DNA of 52,125 nucleotides, taken from the NCBI RefSeq assembly GCF_017377715.1, contig NZ_JAFVMF010000024.1, forward strand, positions 1 through 52,125, in the 5' to 3' direction. The first letter of the stretch is position 1, and every line of letters starts with the position of its first letter. The notes beneath the pieces were generated by a model. The model worked only from the letters and a program-made list of their open reading frames with translations, was not told the origin of the DNA and ran no database searches. The translations under genes and the position numbers were made by a program. Below, in pieces: positions 6,995-15,582 of this stretch. Source of the DNA: Acetobacter sacchari (GTDB lineage Bacteria; Pseudomonadota; Alphaproteobacteria; Acetobacterales; Acetobacteraceae).

Positions 6995-7197
6995 TGACGC
7001 GGGAATCATGCGACTGGATCACGATTGATCCGATCCTGCGCCATCTGGCCAATTGCGGCGTCAGCGTTGCGATGCAGGCGCGCAGGCTCGGCGTTTCGGA
7101 GCGCGCGATCTATCAGCGCCGCACCATTCTTGGCCTCACCCGTAAACAGCGCGAAAAGCGCGATGCAAGGAGAGCGGCCCATGCCCACGCCGCGTAA
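6994..7197 (+). CDS. Small helix-turn-helix protein
   Basis: 67 residues. VSVAMQARRLGVSERAIYQRRTILGL is a compact helix-turn-helix of the kind used by phage early regulators, followed by a basic tail (RKQREKRDARRA). It starts within the stop of the preceding gene, and its end overlaps the start of the gene at 7181. Probably DNA binding; target unknown. Confidence 0.6.
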   Translation: MTRESCDWITIDPILRHLANCGVSVAMQARRLGVSERAIYQRRTILGLTRKQREKRDARRAAHAHAA

Positions 7198-7369
7198 GTT
7201 CGGCGCGCGCCCGCGCAAACATCCGTATTCGATCCCGCGCCGGGAACTGGACCCGGCGGCGCTGCGTGCAAGCCATCGCGTCCCGGCCGATCTGGGGCGG
7301 CAGGTCCGCACGTCCAGCGGCATGACGATCATCCGCGTTGGCCGCATGCGGCGCATGAGGGCGTTGTGA
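7181..7369 (+). CDS. Hypothetical basic protein, 62 residues
   Basis: The ATG at 7181 is chosen because AAGGAGA lies 7-8 bases upstream (7167-7173). The longer open frame back to 7025 is a shadow of the previous gene. The protein is strongly basic and Pro-rich (PTPRKFGARPRKHP) with a short beta-like end (TIIRVGRMRRMR). It could bind nucleic acid. It is part of the early operon. Confidence 0.5.
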   Translation: MPTPRKFGARPRKHPYSIPRRELDPAALRASHRVPADLGRQVRTSSGMTIIRVGRMRRMRAL

Positions 7370-7370
7370 C

Positions 7371-7802
7371 ATGACGGAAGAGCTGATCCACCCGAAGGAT
7401 TTTTACAGAAAACTGAATACGGCGATCCGCGCGGCGGGCGGCGTGACGGCTTTCGCGCGGGCGCACGGCGTCAGTCCGCGCAAGGTTTACGATGCGCAGG
7501 ACGGCGCGCGGTATCATGAAGAGGTTGCGCGGGCGCTTGGTCTGGCGGTGACGGTGCGTTATCCGGTGATCGCCGATCCGAAGACGCTGGTCGCGGGCAA
7601 GGTCGTTTACGAAAAACTGAATAGTTTTATCCGTGCGAGCAAAAGCCAGCGTGCCGCCGCCGAAGAACTTGGCGTGAGCGTCTCGCATCTGAGCAACATC
7701 GTGAACGCGCGGCGCGGGCTTGCCCCGGTTCTGGCGCATCTGGGCTTCATGGCGCCGCTGACGCGCTTCGCGCCGCTTGCGCGCCCCGTGAAGGACGCGT
7801 GA
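7371..7802 (+). CDS. Protein with two tandem helix-turn-helix units
   Basis: 143 residues containing two copies of one module. The first is FYRKLNTAIRAAGGVTAFAR with AHGVSPRKVYDAQ; the second is VYEKLNSFIRASKSQRAAAE with ELGVSVSHLSNIVNARRG. Each reads as a Cro/YdaS-like HTH, so the protein may act as a pseudo-dimer. It lies directly upstream of dnaB; a regulator of the replication operon is the simplest reading. No family name is claimed. Confidence 0.6.
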   Translation: MTEELIHPKDFYRKLNTAIRAAGGVTAFARAHGVSPRKVYDAQDGARYHEEVARALGLAVTVRYPVIADPKTLVAGKVVYEKLNSFIRASKSQRAAAEELGVSVSHLSNIVNARRGLAPVLAHLGFMAPLTRFAPLARPVKDA

Positions 7803-7808
7803 TCCGCC

Positions 7809-9338
7809 ATGTCCGACGAAGGTCTTTTTACGAACGCGTTCCGGGCGCTGCCTGAGAACGTGGCGGCGGAGCAGTCGCTGCTCGGCGCCATCCTGACGAA
7901 CAACAAAGCGTTCCAGCTCGTGGACGACATCTGCGAGCCGGAGCATTTCGCCGTTCCGATTCATGGCCGTATCTTCGAGGTCTGTCGCAAGCTGGTGCAT
8001 CAGAACGTCGAGGCCAGCCCGATTACGGTCAGGCCGCATATCGACGGCGACGTTCTGCTTGGGCGCCAGTCCTCGGGCGAGGTTCTGGGCGCGTTGCTGC
8101 GGGCGATGGTGGGCATCATCAACGCGCGGGATTACGCCGCCGCCGTGCGCGACGCGTGGTTGCGGCGGCGGCTGTTCAGGGCGTGTTCGGAGACGCTTGA
8201 TCTGTGCTGCCGTCCGGGCGACGCGTCGGCGTCCGACATTGTTGACGGTCTGGAAAGCAGTTTGCTGGCGCTGGCGCGCGGCATGGCGGAAGAAATGCCC
8301 ACGGTCAGCCTTGAAGCGTCGATCGAGGCCGCGCGGCTGAACGCGCTGGAGGCCTCGGCGCGCGGCACGGGTCTGGCGGGCGCGTCATGGGGGTATCGCG
8401 CGCTGGACCGCATGACGGGCGGGCTGCTGCCGACGGCGATCTACGTGCTGGGCGCGCGCCCCGCCATGGGCAAGACGTCGCTGGGGTTCGGCATCGCCAC
8501 GCGATCGGCGGCGGCGGGCAGTTCGGTGCTGTTCTGGTCGGGCGAGATGAAGGCGGAGCAGCTTGGCGCGCGCGCTGGCGCCGCCTGGGCGAACCTGTCG
8601 ACGCAGTCGGTGTTCACCGGGCGTCGTTACGATATTCCGGAAGACGTCGAGACGGGCGAGCGCGAGCCTTTGTCGGACTGGCAGTGGCGCGATCTGGAAG
8701 CCGGGGAGCGCGCGGCGGCGGGCCTGTCGCTGGAGATCGACAGCCAGCCTGCGATCACCGTGGCCCGGCTGCGCTCTCGCGCCCGTCGCATGGCGCGCAG
8801 CCGCAAGGGGCTGGATCTGATCGTCGTCGATTATATCTCGCTGATGTCGTCGGGTTCGGAACGCGCCGACATGAGCCCGTATGAGCGGATCACGCTGGTC
8901 TCCCGACAGATCAAGCAGCTGGCGCTGGAGTTGCAGATCCCGATCATCGTTCTGGCGCAGCTTAACCGCGAGAACGAGCGGCGCGAGGACAAGCGGCCGC
9001 AGCTTGCGGATCTGCGTGACTCCGGCGCGGTGGAGCAGGACGCGGACGTCGTGCTGTTCCTGCATCGCGAGCATTATTACCTCAAGAAAATGGCCGATGG
9101 CGGCCTTGCGCGGAAAGAGAAGGAAGCCGCCGAGGACTACGCCAATCGCTGCAGCGCCATGGCGCAACGGGTGAGCATGTCCGAGGGCAGGGCGGACGTG
9201 ATCTTCGCCAAGAACCGGCAGGGGCCGACCGGCACGTGCCCGCTTCGCTTCACCGATCACACGACCTGGTTCCGCGATGCGCATGAGGACGAGTTGAGTC
9301 CGGCGTGGCTGCGCCCTGACATGATGGAGGCGGCATGA
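7809..9338 (+). CDS. dnaB: Replicative DNA helicase, DnaB family
   Basis: 509 residues. The N-terminal domain opens with PENVAAEQSLLGAIL, the hallmark of DnaB. The RecA-like core has Walker A GARPAMGKT (about 215-223), a FWSGEM strand, Walker B LIVVDYISLM (about 337) and the arginine-rich end with LADLRDSGAVEQDADVVLFLHR. It unwinds DNA at the phage replication fork. It carries extra sequence in the loop after HREHYY compared with host DnaB, as is common in phage versions. The stop overlaps the next start. A phage-borne DnaB implies that the initiator at 9624 recruits it. Confidence 0.95.
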   Translation: MSDEGLFTNAFRALPENVAAEQSLLGAILTNNKAFQLVDDICEPEHFAVPIHGRIFEVCRKLVHQNVEASPITVRPHIDGDVLLGRQSSGEVLGALLRAMVGIINARDYAAAVRDAWLRRRLFRACSETLDLCCRPGDASASDIVDGLESSLLALARGMAEEMPTVSLEASIEAARLNALEASARGTGLAGASWGYRALDRMTGGLLPTAIYVLGARPAMGKTSLGFGIATRSAAAGSSVLFWSGEMKAEQLGARAGAAWANLSTQSVFTGRRYDIPEDVETGEREPLSDWQWRDLEAGERAAAGLSLEIDSQPAITVARLRSRARRMARSRKGLDLIVVDYISLMSSGSERADMSPYERITLVSRQIKQLALELQIPIIVLAQLNRENERREDKRPQLADLRDSGAVEQDADVVLFLHREHYYLKKMADGGLARKEKEAAEDYANRCSAMAQRVSMSEGRADVIFAKNRQGPTGTCPLRFTDHTTWFRDAHEDELSPAWLRPDMMEAA

Positions 9339-9622
9339 GTCCGAAACAGCAACGCTATGGCCGCCATGTCCGGGCGGTGATGCTGGACCAGCGCTGGGCG
9401 CTGCTGCCGCTCGCCGCCCGCGCCGCGTGGCTGCAGCTGACCGATATCGCCGACGTAATGCCGGAGCTTCGCCAGCCGGGCGCCGGGCGTGCGGTGTCGC
9501 GTGACGAACTGATCCGGCTTCTGTCGGCGCGCGGCGACGAACTGGACGGAGCGCTCGCGCATCTGGTCGAGCGGCAGATCGTCGAGAAATTGTCCCATGG
9601 GTTTCGATTGAAGGCGTATTGA
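9335..9622 (+). CDS. Hypothetical phage protein, 95 residues
   Basis: The ATG overlaps the dnaB stop (ATGA). The sequence is an all-helical small domain (RYGRHVRAVMLDQRWALLPLAARAAWLQL, shortened) ending in LAHLVERQIVEKL, which looks like a winged-helix core. It lies between helicase and initiator genes, so a replication accessory or helicase-loading role is possible. I recognise no named family. Confidence 0.55.
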   Translation: MSPKQQRYGRHVRAVMLDQRWALLPLAARAAWLQLTDIADVMPELRQPGAGRAVSRDELIRLLSARGDELDGALAHLVERQIVEKLSHGFRLKAY

Positions 9623-9623
9623 G

Positions 9624-10568
9624 ATGGCCCGGATAAACCGTGAAGCGAAGCTGCTGGACATGGGCGGCGACATACGGCTGCAGGCCCTCGGGTTTGCGGC
9701 CGTTGGCATATGGCTCGCGCTGATCAACCTGATCCGCGAGCTTGGCGTCGACGACGTGGTGACGTTTGGCATGGGCCGGGCGCCGTCGCTGGCGGACGTT
9801 GCGCGCATTCGGTTTCAGATGGATGAAACCGAACTGGAAACCCATTTGAAAACCCAAAGTGAAACCCAGTTGATTACCTGGGACGCGGCGACGCGCACGC
9901 TGGGATACGGGCCGGATCAGCAGGCCAGTCGGCGCACGCTGGCGAACCGGGCGAACGGCGCAAAGGGCGGGCGACCGCGAAAAAATCAGGTCACAGAGAG
10001 AAGCGATCCGGCCCAGCGGCATCTGCCGCCGATGGCCATTGCGGGAGGCGTGAGCGTGAAAGAGAAAGCCAAAACGGAAACCCAAACCGGCGCGTCGGTT
10101 TCCCTAGCTAAGCTAGCTCATACTGAAAGTATAAAAGCTGTAGCTATAGCTCGGGAACCGACGAAGGCCGAGATTGACGCGGCGTATCACCGCATCGGCC
10201 CCAAGGCGTTCGAAGCCGCCGGGTTCGATCTGGCCCGCGACAGGGGTGATTACCACGTGGCGCGCCAATGGGCGGCGGACGGGCTGCAGCGCGGCATGAC
10301 GGCGGATCAGATCGAGCAGGTCGTGGTCGAGACCGTGGAAACCGTGACTGCGCGTGAGCGTGGCGCCGGGCGAGTGCCTCCGCACATGGGATATTTCAAA
10401 CCTGCTGTGGCGCAGGCGATCGAGCGGTTTGACGTTCATGCGCCGCGTAAGGTGGCGGATCATCTGGCGCAGGATGCGTGGCAGAAGGCCATGGGCGAGT
10501 GGATGCGTTCGGGTGGGAAGGGGCCGCAGCCGCAGCTGGTGGAGTTTAGCGGTGCGCGCGCCGCATGA
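9624..10568 (+). CDS. Probable phage replication initiator
   Basis: 314 residues. The first 90 residues (INREAKLLDMGGDIRLQALG, then AVGIWLALINLIRELG) look like the winged-helix N-terminal domain of phage replication proteins of the DUF1376/O-like kind. A polar repeat ETELETHLKTQSETQL is followed by a disordered, basic linker with GAKGGRPRKN. The C-terminal domain begins near KAEIDAAYHRIG and could bind DnaB. The middle of the gene carries 12-bp DNA iterons (9825-9872) and an AT-rich segment (10104-10153), like the origin inside lambda O. The assignment rests on position, iterons and layout. Confidence 0.6.
   Translation: MARINREAKLLDMGGDIRLQALGFAAVGIWLALINLIRELGVDDVVTFGMGRAPSLADVARIRFQMDETELETHLKTQSETQLITWDAATRTLGYGPDQQASRRTLANRANGAKGGRPRKNQVTERSDPAQRHLPPMAIAGGVSVKEKAKTETQTGASVSLAKLAHTESIKAVAIAREPTKAEIDAAYHRIGPKAFEAAGFDLARDRGDYHVARQWAADGLQRGMTADQIEQVVVETVETVTARERGAGRVPPHMGYFKPAVAQAIERFDVHAPRKVADHLAQDAWQKAMGEWMRSGGKGPQPQLVEFSGARAA
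9825..9872 (+). repeat. Four 12-bp iterons, candidate phage replication origin
   Basis: The core AAACC[CG]A occurs at 9826, 9838, 9850 and 9862, exactly 12 bp apart. Units read TGAAACCGAACT, GGAAACCCATTT, GAAAACCCAAAG and TGAAACCCAGTT. A fifth core, GGAAACCCAAACC, sits near 10078, just before an AT-rich stretch. The helical phasing and the location inside the initiator gene resemble lambda ori. Confidence 0.6.
10104..10153. other. AT-rich segment within the initiator gene (possible unwinding element)
   Basis: About 50 bases with repeated TAGCT/AGCTA words and a TATAAAAG run, in a gene that is otherwise strongly GC-rich. Together with the upstream iterons it may be the DNA-unwinding part of the phage origin. 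This is inference. Confidence 0.45.
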
Positions 10569-11044
10569 TGGCGGTCGATGGCTCGATGACAGGCGCGGAA
10601 ATGGTCGTGTGGATTGAGCAGCGTCTGCTCGATGCGGCCTGCACGTTGGCGGCGCTTCCGGCGCATGGTCTGCGCCCGTCCAGCAAGGGCGCGTCGTGGG
10701 GCGATACGCTCATGGAGCTCGAAGATCTGTTGACGTTGACAGGATCGGACGTGATCCGTCCGGTCATCCCGTCTGCCGCTGCAATCAGTCAGATGGATGA
10801 AGCGCTGGAGTGGGTGTCGTGGATCACGGACGCCGGGCAACGCCGTGTCGTGCTTTTCTGGATGATGGTTCATCCGATCAGCCGTCGTCATCTTTTCAGC
10901 TGGCGTGACATAGGATCGCGAATGAGCGTGAGCCATGTCACCGCTAAACGCTGGCATTCCAGTGGGTTAGCGGTGATCACCAGAAAAATCTTCGGCCAGG
11001 TCAATTTTCCCCTTTCCAAATGTTCCAAAATGCAGTGTTTTTAG
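10565..11044 (+). CDS. DUF6362-like phage protein, probable late-gene regulator
   Basis: 159 residues. The second half (MDEALEWVSWITDAGQRRVV, LFWMMVH, then SWRDIGSRMSVSHVTAKRWH and a final ALAVI-type helix) follows the DUF6362 pattern: a sigma-factor-like helix-turn-helix with a conserved Trp and a terminal helix. Such genes lie between replication and terminase genes and are thought to act like ArpU/RinA/Q late activators. The start overlaps the previous stop (ATGA). The last 15 residues (PLSKCSKMQCF) are unusual. A T-run at about 11087-11092 follows, without a clear hairpin. Confidence 0.65.
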   Translation: MMAVDGSMTGAEMVVWIEQRLLDAACTLAALPAHGLRPSSKGASWGDTLMELEDLLTLTGSDVIRPVIPSAAAISQMDEALEWVSWITDAGQRRVVLFWMMVHPISRRHLFSWRDIGSRMSVSHVTAKRWHSSGLAVITRKIFGQVNFPLSKCSKMQCF

Positions 11045-11244
11045 GACCATCATCAGGGGTCGTGCAGCCAGACGGTTGCCCGGCCTTTTTTGTTTGACGA
11101 TTGCATAGTTTGGAAACACGACGGCATGGTCCACTAGAGCTGGTCAGGTGAGTTTCTGTGAATTAGGTTTACGTGCGGGGGTAACTTTTTGGTCTTCTCG
11201 CACCTCAAAATACTTTCCGTTTTGATCATCGAAAGGAACAGCAA

Positions 11245-11577
11245 ATGCCTCTTGCAGAGGGTCTATACCACATTCGGTTTCATACACGGTTGGGTGAAGG
11301 TAGCGGCGCTGCATATTTGCATGACGGGCAAGTGCATGGTGGCGACACTACAATGGCGTATGTTGGATCATACAGTCTTGATGGCGATAATATAAAAGCA
11401 GAGATTAAAACTTTTCCATACAATAATAAATTATCTGGAAATTCAGTTTTTGGAGTAGATCGAGCTGTTATAAATCTCGAAGGAAAAAGATATGGAAATT
11501 TAATTGATCTTGAGGGAAGCTCTGAGCAGGCTCCGGGTGTTAAAATGCGTGCAGCCATGGAATATATAGACGATTGA
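11245..11577 (+). CDS. GrlR-family regulatory protein
   Basis: 110 residues with an AAGGAA ribosome site. The pattern MPLAEGLYHIRFHTRLGEGS, then HDGQVHGGDTTMAYVGSYS and VFGVDRAVINLEGK, matches GrlR proteins. These are small lipocalin-like beta-barrels known as negative regulators of the LEE type III secretion locus in enterobacteria. Here it is a single, AT-rich gene between the late regulator and packaging genes, a usual moron site. No GrlA partner or secretion genes are in the window. Its target and ligand are unknown. Confidence 0.65.
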   Translation: MPLAEGLYHIRFHTRLGEGSGAAYLHDGQVHGGDTTMAYVGSYSLDGDNIKAEIKTFPYNNKLSGNSVFGVDRAVINLEGKRYGNLIDLEGSSEQAPGVKMRAAMEYIDD

Positions 11578-11731
11578 TTTTGATCACATAGATGGCTCAT
11601 CGACGTTTTTGAGCTCTGGGCTGAGTTTATCTGGATGATTCTAATATCTGGATGAACTCGGGAGAAGGTTTCCCCTCCGTAAAGCTACGACGTTAGCTAT
11701 CGTAAAGCCATTTTATTTGGAGATGCGCGGG

Positions 11732-12055
11732 ATGCGGCCACGTTTGACCTGCGTCGCTTCTGTGGTGCGTTCAATCGACACCCGCATCGCGGTCCCGCCG
11801 CCCAAGCGTGCTGACGCCTTCTACCTTTCTAAGCCGTGGCGCGATCTCATGCGTCGCCTGATCGAGAAGCGAGGACGTTCCTGCGAGAAATGCGGACGGA
11901 CCGGAACGCGCCTGTTTGGCGATCACGTCCATGAACTGAAAGACGGCGGCGCTCCGCTCGATCCGTCGAACGTCCAGCTGCTTTGCGGGTCGTGCCACAC
12001 GACCAAGACGGCGCGAGCCCGCGCGATCAGAACTGCGATTGTCGAAAAACCATGA
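11732..12055 (+). CDS. HNH endonuclease of the packaging module
   Basis: About 107 residues. The ATG at 11732 is chosen because GGAG lies 9 bases upstream. Two CxxC pairs (CEKCG and CGSC) bracket the core FGDHVHELKDGG-APLDPSNVQLLC, which gives the HNH motif (DHVH...N...H). HNH proteins next to TerS/TerL assist cos cleavage in HK97-type phages. The 158-bp gap before the terminase gene (12056-12213) is where a cos site could lie; nothing specific is visible there. Confidence 0.85.
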   Translation: MRPRLTCVASVVRSIDTRIAVPPPKRADAFYLSKPWRDLMRRLIEKRGRSCEKCGRTGTRLFGDHVHELKDGGAPLDPSNVQLLCGSCHTTKTARARAIRTAIVEKP

Positions 12056-12213
12056 AAATCGGCTGATTTCTGCGGTTTACGTGGACTCTGCCTGACCGGG
12101 TGGGGGCGGTGCGAAAGTCTGGGCCGGATCGGGGGCGCTAACCGCGCCAGTCTCACGCGCAGATTTTTCGCCTGTGTTTGAAAACAATCAATTTATTCAA
12201 AAGGGGATAGGTC

Positions 12214-12513
12214 ATGGCGCGCGGTGGAGCCCGTCCGGGTGCCGGCCGGAAAAAGAAGACGCAGACCACCGAGGAATGGAACGGGCCGGTCATCGCCGAT
12301 TATTCGACTTTGACGCCCCTGGAGTTCTGGAAGGCGGTCCTGCGTGATCCTCGAGCGCCGTTTGAATTGCGTGCGATGGCGGCGGACAAGGCAGGTCCTT
12401 TCATGCATGCGAAGCCTGCGCCCATTGCGACGGGCCAGGGAGACTTGGGGGATATGCCTGGGGCCGGGAGTAAATGGGAACGGGCCATGTCGCCTGACCG
12501 AACAATGAACTGA
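12214..12513 (+). CDS. Terminase small subunit-like protein
   Basis: 99 residues, start ATG at 12214 after an AGGGGATAGG-type ribosome site. It begins GGARPGAGRKKKTQ, a phrase typical of phage small terminase subunits, and has a helical core (TPLEFWKAVLRDPRAPFELR, then AMAADKAGPFMH). It would bind DNA at the packaging site and guide the large subunit. It lies 7 bases before the large subunit gene. Confidence 0.75.
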   Translation: MARGGARPGAGRKKKTQTTEEWNGPVIADYSTLTPLEFWKAVLRDPRAPFELRAMAADKAGPFMHAKPAPIATGQGDLGDMPGAGSKWERAMSPDRTMN

Positions 12514-12520
12514 GGGGCGT

Positions 12521-14260
12521 ATGCTGAATCTGAGCAGGCCAGACTGGGAAAGTCGGTTGCGCGAGGGGCAATCGCTGCTGCCGCAGATCCAGCCGGTTAA
12601 TCCTGCGTTGGCAAGACAGGCTGTTGAAATTTTCGATATGCTCTGCATCCCGGATGTGATCGGGCAGCCTACGTTCGGTGAGGCCGCTGGGGACTGGTTC
12701 CGAGACGTTGTCCGAATGTTGTTTGGGGCGCTCGATCCGGCGACCAATGAGCGACAGATCCGCGAATTATTCCTTCTTGTTCCGAAGAAGAACTCAAAAA
12801 CGACTAATGGCGCTGCGTTGATGATGACGGCGCTGATGGTCAATCAGCGGCCAAACGCGGAATTTCTGATCGTGGCGCCGACGAAAGAGATTGCTTTTCT
12901 CGCGTTCAACCAGGCGTCCGGTATGGTCCGGGCGGACCGAGAACTGCTCGGGATGTTCCATATTCAGGAGAACCAGAAGCGGCTGACGCTGAAGCGAAGC
13001 GGTGCGACTTTGAGCGTGAAGGCGTTCTCGAAAGAGGTGATGACCGGCGTCAAACCGGCGGGCGTTCTTGTTGACGAGGAACACGTCATTGCCCTGAACG
13101 CCGACGCGGGCGACGTGATGGGACAGATCCGGGGAGGCATGATCAGCCAGCCGGAAGCGTTTCTTGCAATCATTACGACTCAGAGTGACAAACCGCCGCG
13201 TGGCTGTTTTCGAGAGGATCTTCTGCAGGCCCGGGCGATCCGTGATGGGAAATCGCACCGGCAAGGCGACGACGGCGAGACGCAAGTGGCGGTCGGAACT
13301 GGGATTTTGCCGGTAATCTACGAGTTTCCGGACAGGCTTCAGAAGCCTGCGCTGATCGGTGATCTCGCGGCGTGGGAAGACCCTTCAGTCTGGCCAATGG
13401 TCCTGCCTAATCTCGGGCGGTCGATTACAATTCATCGACTACAGCAGGAATATGAAACGGCTCGCGGCAAGGGAATTGCCGAACTGTCCCGTTGGGCCTC
13501 GCAGCATCTGAATGTCGAGATCGGCCTTGCGCTCCGTTCTGACCGCTGGGTCGGCGCGGATTACTGGGTGGGCGCAGGCGAGGACACCCTGACGCTGGAG
13601 GAGGTTCTCGCCCGCGCCGAGGTCGTGGTCGCAGGGATCGACGGCGGCGGGCTGGACGACCTGCTGTCACTGGTTGTGCTGGGGCGCGACGCGACGACGC
13701 AGGAATGGCTGCACTGGCAGAAAAGCTGGGTGTTCGAGGGCGTGCTTTCGCTTCGCAAGAAAGAGGCCAGCGTCATGCGCGATTTTCAGACGCAGGGCGA
13801 TCTGGCGATCGTGTCGGAGCCGGGAGACGACATCGAGCAGCTGGCCGACGTGCTGGAGGTTGTCGACGCCGGGGGCGGCCTCGCCCAGGTGGGGCTTGAT
13901 CCGCAGGGCGTGGGCGCCATCGTCGACGCGCTGGCCGTGCGCGGCATCGGGCGCGACCGCGTCGTGGGCGTCTCGCAGGGCTGGACGCTGTCGGGCGCCA
14001 TCAAGACGGCGGAGCGCAAGCTCGCTGACGGCACGTTCCGGCACGGCGCGCGGCCGATCATGGCGTGGGCGGCGTCCAACGCGAAGGTTGAGCCGAGAGG
14101 CAACGCGATCATCATCACGAAGCAGGCGGCGGGAAACCTCAAGATCGACCCGCTGATGGCGACCTTCAACGCCGTGACCCTGATGTCGCGTAACCCGGGT
14201 CCGCCGGGCGGCGGCGGAAAGGTCGAGGATTTTCTTAGAACCGGGATCATCGCGGTATGA
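12521..14260 (+). CDS. Terminase large subunit
   Basis: 579 residues. The ATPase has a variant Walker A, VPKKNSKTT (about 87-95), and Walker B GVLVDEEH (about 179-186). The C-terminal RNase H-like nuclease starts with AGIDGGGLDDLLS (first Asp near 371) and continues with GLDPQGVGAIVDAL and an acidic end. It cuts concatemers and drives DNA into the prohead. It is full length for HK97/lambda-type TerL. The stop overlaps the portal start by ATGA. Confidence 0.95.
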   Translation: MLNLSRPDWESRLREGQSLLPQIQPVNPALARQAVEIFDMLCIPDVIGQPTFGEAAGDWFRDVVRMLFGALDPATNERQIRELFLLVPKKNSKTTNGAALMMTALMVNQRPNAEFLIVAPTKEIAFLAFNQASGMVRADRELLGMFHIQENQKRLTLKRSGATLSVKAFSKEVMTGVKPAGVLVDEEHVIALNADAGDVMGQIRGGMISQPEAFLAIITTQSDKPPRGCFREDLLQARAIRDGKSHRQGDDGETQVAVGTGILPVIYEFPDRLQKPALIGDLAAWEDPSVWPMVLPNLGRSITIHRLQQEYETARGKGIAELSRWASQHLNVEIGLALRSDRWVGADYWVGAGEDTLTLEEVLARAEVVVAGIDGGGLDDLLSLVVLGRDATTQEWLHWQKSWVFEGVLSLRKKEASVMRDFQTQGDLAIVSEPGDDIEQLADVLEVVDAGGGLAQVGLDPQGVGAIVDALAVRGIGRDRVVGVSQGWTLSGAIKTAERKLADGTFRHGARPIMAWAASNAKVEPRGNAIIITKQAAGNLKIDPLMATFNAVTLMSRNPGPPGGGGKVEDFLRTGIIAV

Positions 14261-15582
14261 CTATCCGTAAGGCCTTCGGGGCCATGTTCTTCAAGGCGGC
14301 GAACGTCATGGCGCTGGCGACGACGGGCGTCAGCCTGACGGATCTGCGTCTGGGCGCGTTTCTGGCGGGCGGGCCGACCTTTTCCGGTCAGACGGTGACG
14401 GTCGACGCGGCGATCCAGCTGGATACGGTCTGGGCGTGCGTGCGGCTGCTGTCGGAGACGATCGCGTCGCTGCCGCTCAAGCTATACGAGCGGCAGCCGA
14501 ACGAGACGTCGATCGTCGCCCGTAACCACCCGCTGTTTTCGGTTCTGGCGACGTCTCCCAACGCGGATATGACGCCGATCGAGTTCTGGGGAACCATGAT
14601 CGCGTGCCTTGTGACGTGGGGCAACGCGTTCGGGCAGGTGATGCGGCGCGGCGACGGGTCGGTGATCGCCATCAACCCGCTGCGCCCGGATCGCATGACG
14701 GTCAGGCGCGATCCGAACAGCGGCGCGCTGACCTACACCTATGCGTGGCAGGGCAAGTATCTGGTTCTCGCCGAGGCGGATATTTTCCACATCAAGGGTT
14801 TTTCGTTCGATGGTCTGCTGGGGCTGTCGCCGATCTCTGTCGGGCGCCAGTCCATCGGCACGGCGCTGGCGGCGGAGCAGACGGCGGGCAAGACGTTCAA
14901 GAATGGCCTTTTGACGCAAAGCTATATCTCGGCTCCCGACTACCTCAAGGAGCCGGAGAAAGAGCGCGCGAAAGCCATTCTCGCGGACTACGCGGGCGCC
15001 ATCAACGCAGGCAAGACGCCGCTGCTGGAGGGAGGCTGGAAAGTGGAATCCATCGGCCTCAACCCGGAAGACATGCAACTGCTGCAGACACGCGGTTTCA
15101 ACGTCGAGACGCTGTGTCGCTGGTTCGCGGTTCCGCCGGTCATGATTGGCAGGATGGAGAAATCCACCGCGTGGGGCTCCGGGCTGGAGCAGATGAACCT
15201 CTGGTTTTTGCAATATGGCCTGATGCCGTGGCTGATCCGGATCGAGCAGGCGATAACGCGGTGTTTGTTGAGTCCGGCCGATCGCCTGCGTTTCTACGCG
15301 AAGCACAACGTCGACGCACTGATGCGCGGGGATACGGCAGCGCGGACTGCGTTCTATGTCGCAGGTCTGCAGAACGGTTTCGTGACTGCGAATGAAGTTC
15401 GCGCGAAGGAAAACCTGCCGCCGGCCCCGGACGGAAACGTCCTGTGCGTGCAGGCGCAGATGATCCCGCGCGCCGATATCGGCAAGGCGGCGGTGCAGCC
15501 GACGCTCAAGCCTGTCGCAGGCGGCCAGCCGCCGCCCGATCCGCCACAACCCGACTCAACAGGGAGCGAAGACGATGATTGA
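14257..15582 (+). CDS. Portal protein, HK97 family
   Basis: 441 residues. Characteristic segments are TVWACVRLLSETIASLPLKLYE near residue 50, HPLFSVLATSPNADMTPIEFW, a DIFHIKGFSFDGLLGLSPI block and FAVPPVMIGRMEKSTAWGSG-type text near 290-310. It forms the dodecameric ring through which DNA passes. The C-terminus is a Pro-rich tail (QPPPDPPQPD). The protease gene starts 8 bases before its stop. Confidence 0.95.
   Translation: MTIRKAFGAMFFKAANVMALATTGVSLTDLRLGAFLAGGPTFSGQTVTVDAAIQLDTVWACVRLLSETIASLPLKLYERQPNETSIVARNHPLFSVLATSPNADMTPIEFWGTMIACLVTWGNAFGQVMRRGDGSVIAINPLRPDRMTVRRDPNSGALTYTYAWQGKYLVLAEADIFHIKGFSFDGLLGLSPISVGRQSIGTALAAEQTAGKTFKNGLLTQSYISAPDYLKEPEKERAKAILADYAGAINAGKTPLLEGGWKVESIGLNPEDMQLLQTRGFNVETLCRWFAVPPVMIGRMEKSTAWGSGLEQMNLWFLQYGLMPWLIRIEQAITRCLLSPADRLRFYAKHNVDALMRGDTAARTAFYVAGLQNGFVTANEVRAKENLPPAPDGNVLCVQAQMIPRADIGKAAVQPTLKPVAGGQPPPDPPQPDSTGSEDDD

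Noticed and set aside
8385..10085. Long minus-strand open frame (566 residues) opposite dnaB and the initiator
   Set aside because: Low-complexity Arg/Ala/Pro content and full overlap with a certain DnaB gene.
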